Source: an uncultured Alphaproteobacteria bacterium (GTDB lineage Bacteria > Pseudomonadota > Alphaproteobacteria > RF32 > CAG-239). Taken from it: a DNA stretch of 43,521 nucleotides. The translations under genes and the position numbers were made by a program. Positions 40,597-43,521 of the stretch are shown in pieces. The stretch covers positions 1-43,521 of the forward strand of contig CAKQUG010000009.1 of assembly GCA_934277545.1 (NCBI GenBank), in the 5' to 3' direction. How positions within the stretch are numbered: position 1 is the stretch's first letter; the number at the start of each line of letters is the position of its first letter. The notes below the pieces were generated by a model that was not told the DNA's origin, ran no database searches, and saw only the letters and a program-made list of their open reading frames with translations.

Positions 40597-41652
40597 TTAC
40601 CTTCCAAAATCCTTAATTCTCTGTTCTTCTTTTAATGAGCAGACAAGCAGTTGTCCATTCTTCTCGGCAACGATATAGCCATCTAAGCCTTGAACTACCA
40701 CCTTGCTTTCATCGGCTGCATGAACCACGCAGTTCTTGCAATCATACAATCGGATGTCCTTGCCTACCTTGGCATTGCCAGCCTCATCTTGTGGAAGTAA
40801 GGTGCGGAGGCTGCCCCAACTGCCTAAGTCGCTCCAGCCGAACTCGGCTGGTAAGGTATAGATTTCCTTCGACTTCTCCATTACGGCATAGTCGATGCTT
40901 ATCTTCTCGCAGGTTGGGAAGAGTTTGCCGACCACCTCTTTTTCCTGTTCGGTATAGAAAGAGGGTGCCATCTCATCCATAATGCTGGCAAGATTTGGCT
41001 GAAAGGTGCGGATTGCCTTACTGATGGTATCGATGTTCCATACGAAGATTCCGGCATTCCAATAGTAATTGCCAGCTGCAAGGTATTGCTCGGCTGTCTC
41101 CAGGTTCGGCTTTTCCTTGAAAGCCTCAACCTTGTAGATTTCATCTACGGATGTTGGCTCTGCTGCGGCGATATAGCCATAGCCTGTTTCCGGGCGGCTT
41201 GGCTTAATACCGATGGTAACGATGGCGTTCTTATCGGAAGTATAGCTCAATGCCTTGCTGAGCACTCGCTGATACTCCGAGGTATTGATGACCAGGGCAT
41301 CGGATGGTGTCACCACGATGTTGGCATCAGGATGCTTCTTCTGAATCTTCCAGCAGGCATAAGCTATACATGGAGCGGTATTGCGAGCCTCCGGCTCTGA
41401 TAATATGTTATCTACTGGCATGTCAGGGATTTGCTCCTTGACTATGCGAATGTATTTCTCGTTTGTCACTACCCACATGTTCTCGACAGGACAGATTGGC
41501 TTCAATCTATCTACTGTCAATTGAATGAGGGAACGGCCCACACCCATCACATCAATGAACTGCTTTGGGTAATCGGGGGTTGACATTGGCCAGAAGCGGC
41601 TGCCTACGCCGCCGGCCATGATAATGATTTGTATGTCGTTGAAATTATTCAT
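40597..41652 (-). CDS. manC: mannose-1-phosphate guanylyltransferase
   Basis: The 351-aa enzyme makes GDP-mannose from GTP and mannose-1-phosphate. The pyrophosphorylase signature is AGGVGSRFWPMSTPDYPKQF (residues 13-32), with the GGxGxR-P-K residues. SEPEARNTAPCIAYA and VTPSDALVI are further NTP-transferase blocks, and GWSDLGSWGSL is typical of ManC. There is no phosphomannose isomerase domain; relatives of about 350 aa are the single-function form. It is the first gene of the capsule operon. GDP-mannose is the precursor for mannose, fucose and related sugars. Confidence 0.95.
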   Translation of the reverse strand: MNNFNDIQIIIMAGGVGSRFWPMSTPDYPKQFIDVMGVGRSLIQLTVDRLKPICPVENMWVVTNEKYIRIVKEQIPDMPVDNILSEPEARNTAPCIAYACWKIQKKHPDANIVVTPSDALVINTSEYQRVLSKALSYTSDKNAIVTIGIKPSRPETGYGYIAAAEPTSVDEIYKVEAFKEKPNLETAEQYLAAGNYYWNAGIFVWNIDTISKAIRTFQPNLASIMDEMAPSFYTEQEKEVVGKLFPTCEKISIDYAVMEKSKEIYTLPAEFGWSDLGSWGSLRTLLPQDEAGNAKVGKDIRLYDCKNCVVHAADESKVVVQGLDGYIVAEKNGQLLVCSLKEEQRIKDFGR

Positions 41653-41699
41653 AAATCTTGTTTTTTACCTCTTAGTCTCCTTAAAGGAAATATTGTTTT

Positions 41700-41910
41700 C
41701 GAAAACCTACCCGTCCTTCCTTACCGTTAAAGAAGGAGTTTTTTCTACCTCTCCGTCTCTCCTGCAAGGAGAGCTCCACTTTCTCCCCAAGCCCCTCTTC
41801 CTCAGGAAGCGGGGATGTAACCGCCCTCCGGTGCTCAGAACCGCTACGCTCTAAGGTTGGCGGACCATCAAAGGTCTTCGCCAGTTTTTGCGGGATGGGA
41901 CCGCCTGGGG
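41700..41910 (-). repeat. dispersed palindromic repeat, copy E (inverted, with duplicated hairpin)
   Basis: Opposite in orientation to the other copies and longer, 211 bp. Middle hairpin is CCCC-G-CTTCCT / AGGAAG-A-GGGG. The terminal hairpin unit occurs twice: CTCTCCT / AGGAGAG, and then CCTTCTTT / TAAGGAAGG, before the shared end GGACGGGTAGGTTTTCG. It lies just upstream of manC, so a transcript entering manC from upstream would carry it in the sense direction. Same subfamily as copy D. Confidence 0.88.
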
Positions 41911-41944
41911 GCATTTCCCATCATAAAGGTCTCCGTTTCTCGTT

Positions 41945-42035
41945 GGTTAAGAAAAGGGAGTTCTACCTTTAACACCTTGCCTCATTCTCCTCTGGAACAG
42001 GAGGATGCAACAAACTCAACCATAACATCGCTAGA
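41945..42035 (-). repeat. possible decayed copy F of the palindromic repeat
   Basis: Adjacent to copy E and in the same orientation, this stretch keeps only the outline: GGGAGTTCTACC (E: GGAGCTCCACTT), then ACACCTTGCC (E: CCCCAAGCCCC), then CTCCT / AGGAG with loop CTGGAAC, then GGATGCAAC (E: GGATGTAAC). The head is barely recognisable. A second, older tandem copy fits, but chance similarity is not excluded. Confidence 0.35.
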
Positions 42036-42058
42036 GTTTTAGCTCTTTACTTTTTTTG

Positions 42059-43120
42059 TTATTTCTCCTCCACATTATGCTTCATATAAGCAAGCAATGC
42101 ATATAGCCGTTTGTTACGAGATCCGGCCGATTTAGTAGATTGCTGCATAGATTGAATGTATTGTTGAATATCTGGATCATTATCTTTACGCTTTACCTTA
42201 GTGTAAAAATCACTAAAGCTTTTAATATACAGAGAAACATCCTTATTTTCTTTACATAAAGTATAGGCAAACATCCACATTGCATACAAATGTGAAACAC
42301 TTGTCTTATAATATAATTGCATATTATTTATCAAACTTGATAATACTAATGCTATTTTTTTAAACTCATCTTCCAATTGTGCTTGTCTTGAAGCATCCAG
42401 CATTTCATTAAGAAAATACTTCTCATAAAGTTCATCTAATTTTCCTTTATTACTATCTATCACCTTACCTTCTGCCATTGAGAAAAACAGTTCAGAACAA
42501 TATTCAACATCTTCATATCTATTCTTATCCAGACGCATTAATATATGTTCAAAAGGTGCTACAGAAGGAAGTTTGGATAAAAGTTTATATAAGTCATATT
42601 GACTATACATTGCTTTTCTGAATTCCTGTGCCGTTAATGGTTCTCCATTACGATTCAGACGATCAAAAACATCATTGATCGTTTTTTCCTCATCAGAATC
42701 TATAAAAACTATGTTTATCTGATACTGCCAAAAATCTCTTTTTACTTCAGTAAACTTATCATTATCCCATTTGGGAAAATAAGTTCCATTCAAAAAATCA
42801 TCACAATAGCCATCCTCAGAACATTCTTCCGGCAATGCTAATTTTCCATTAATGAATTTGAATATTGAAGTTAGACGTTGTTTACCATCTATAACATTAT
42901 ACTTAGTTTTTCCGGATTTTTGATCTATAAACTCATGCAGGAAAATGGGTGGTATAGGAAAGTTTTTAACTATAGAATCAATGAGAAAAGATTGCTTTTC
43001 TTCACTCCAAACATTAGAACTACGTTGATACTTTGGCTCTAAATTTATTTTTTCTAAACTATTAAACTCCCACAATGTAGCTATTGTAAAGGAAGTTTCA
43101 TGTCTTTTAAATCGCTTCAT
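42059..43120 (-). CDS. DUF262-domain protein (GmrSD N-terminal-like)
   Basis: The 353-aa protein has LEPKYQRSSNVWSEEKQSFL (YQR motif at 31-33), NFPIPPIFLHEF and YNVIDGKQRLTSIFKFINGK (D78-G79-K80-Q81-R82). These are the DUF262 nucleotide-binding motifs of GmrSD-type restriction proteins. NRNGEPLTAQEFRKAMYSQY continues the family. No GmrSD HNH domain follows, so it is the short, single-domain form. The start overlaps the stop of the small SIR2-like ORF by 4 bp (ATGA), so they form one unit. Function likely in defence; unproven. Confidence 0.8.
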   Translation of the reverse strand: MKRFKRHETSFTIATLWEFNSLEKINLEPKYQRSSNVWSEEKQSFLIDSIVKNFPIPPIFLHEFIDQKSGKTKYNVIDGKQRLTSIFKFINGKLALPEECSEDGYCDDFLNGTYFPKWDNDKFTEVKRDFWQYQINIVFIDSDEEKTINDVFDRLNRNGEPLTAQEFRKAMYSQYDLYKLLSKLPSVAPFEHILMRLDKNRYEDVEYCSELFFSMAEGKVIDSNKGKLDELYEKYFLNEMLDASRQAQLEDEFKKIALVLSSLINNMQLYYKTSVSHLYAMWMFAYTLCKENKDVSLYIKSFSDFYTKVKRKDNDPDIQQYIQSMQQSTKSAGSRNKRLYALLAYMKHNVEEK

Positions 43121-43473
43121 ATCTTTAATAAATTTGAAGAATCAGGAATTACAATATATCTATCAAACAAAGTCATCAGAACTGCATTCAACACTTCTGG
43201 CGGATAAGGATTTACCATAACTAAATGCTTAATATCTGAAGTTATTTCTGACAAATAGGTATCTATTTCTTGACGATCTACATGCCAATACGATATTCCA
43301 CAAATAACAACACTATCATCTTTAGTTAAATGACTTGCTAGAACCCTAATATGATTACGAATCTCAGCAGACCAAGATAGCTTCATTCGGGAAGAATCAC
43401 CAGCTGGCGGAATAATAGCATTTATAATATTCAGGCAATCTATTGTAAGTATCCGCTCAACTCCGTATTGCAT
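43117..43473 (-). CDS. small protein resembling the C-terminal part of a SIR2-like domain
   Basis: The 118-aa protein (ATG 43473; a stop lies three codons upstream in frame) has KDDSVVICGISYWHVDRQEI and HLVMVNPYPPEVLNAVLMTL. The G-x-S/x-x-x-D-x-x-I and V-N/D-P pattern is like the last strands of the Rossmann fold in SIR2-like defence proteins. The N-terminal NAD-binding half is absent, so it is either a truncated SIR2 gene or a different Rossmann-type small protein. It overlaps the DUF262 gene by 4 bp. Confidence 0.4.
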   Translation of the reverse strand: MQYGVERILTIDCLNIINAIIPPAGDSSRMKLSWSAEIRNHIRVLASHLTKDDSVVICGISYWHVDRQEIDTYLSEITSDIKHLVMVNPYPPEVLNAVLMTLFDRYIVIPDSSNLLKI

Positions 43474-43490
43474 ATCTCAAAATAATATTG

Positions 43491-43498
43491 TAACTTTG
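43491..43498 (+). promoter_or_regulatory. possible -7 box pointing to a gene beyond the right edge
   Basis: TAACTTTG matches TAnnTTTG on the plus strand. The gene it would serve lies outside the window. Confidence 0.35.
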
Positions 43499-43521
43499 CA
43501 CGGCGGCATCATTTTCCTAAT

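Noticed and set aside
1..43521. tRNA or rRNA genes as integration sites for the accessory region
   Set aside because: No tRNA cloverleaf or rRNA stretch was recognised by eye; no integrase, transposase or att-like direct repeats were found either. A tRNAscan run would settle the first point.

Overview
The window looks like chromosomal DNA of a Bacteroidales bacterium, most likely Prevotella/Segatella. This rests on TAnnTTTG-type -7 promoter boxes ahead of many genes (six listed), a lipoprotein clostripain-like peptidase, a DUF6722-like small protein, and a capsule locus carrying paired FrhB-like and pyruvyl-transferase-like genes. The species call is an inference; there is no rRNA or other marker to fix it.

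Left part (1-11.7 kb), core genome: a partial mazG and two small membrane proteins on the minus strand, divergent from valS; then a clostripain-family lipoprotein, a GYF_2-domain membrane protein, a cluster of very small ORFs with its own promoter and terminator, a Fur-family regulator, and a thiamine operon (THI/TPP riboswitch, thiS-thiG-thiC-thiH) closed by a strong bidirectional hairpin.

Middle part (11.7-24 kb), accessory and scarred: a DEAD/DEAH helicase, an antitoxin with a deleted toxin remnant, a fucose-permease-like transporter next to a nucleotidylyltransferase-GHMP kinase fusion, a RelB antitoxin whose PIN toxin is cut off where it meets a piece of a UDP-glucose dehydrogenase gene, an antitoxin/GNAT/HEPN cluster, a nucleotidyltransferase gene carrying an in-frame repeat, a WecG relic, a two-gene ATPase + DUF4435 (PARIS-like) defence module and a manC relic.

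Right part (24-41.7 kb), an AT-rich capsule/exopolysaccharide locus read right to left: manC, wzx, FrhB-like, pyruvyl transferase-like, GT4, wzy, GT2, GT4, GT2, acetyltransferase, then a two-gene DGQR + HEPN cassette inserted in the operon, a second pyruvyl transferase-like/FrhB-like pair, a GT4 gene split in two, and a WecG-type glycosyltransferase. Beyond it lie a DUF262 gene and a small SIR2-like ORF.

A dispersed palindromic repeat of about 175-210 bp occurs in four full copies, one truncated copy and probably one decayed copy. Its hairpin arms change in a compensatory way between copies, so the structure rather than the sequence is kept. One copy is translated inside a protein gene. The copies mark the edges of the capsule locus and the scarred region. 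The most novel items are this repeat, its in-frame copy, and the HEPN + DGQR cassette.
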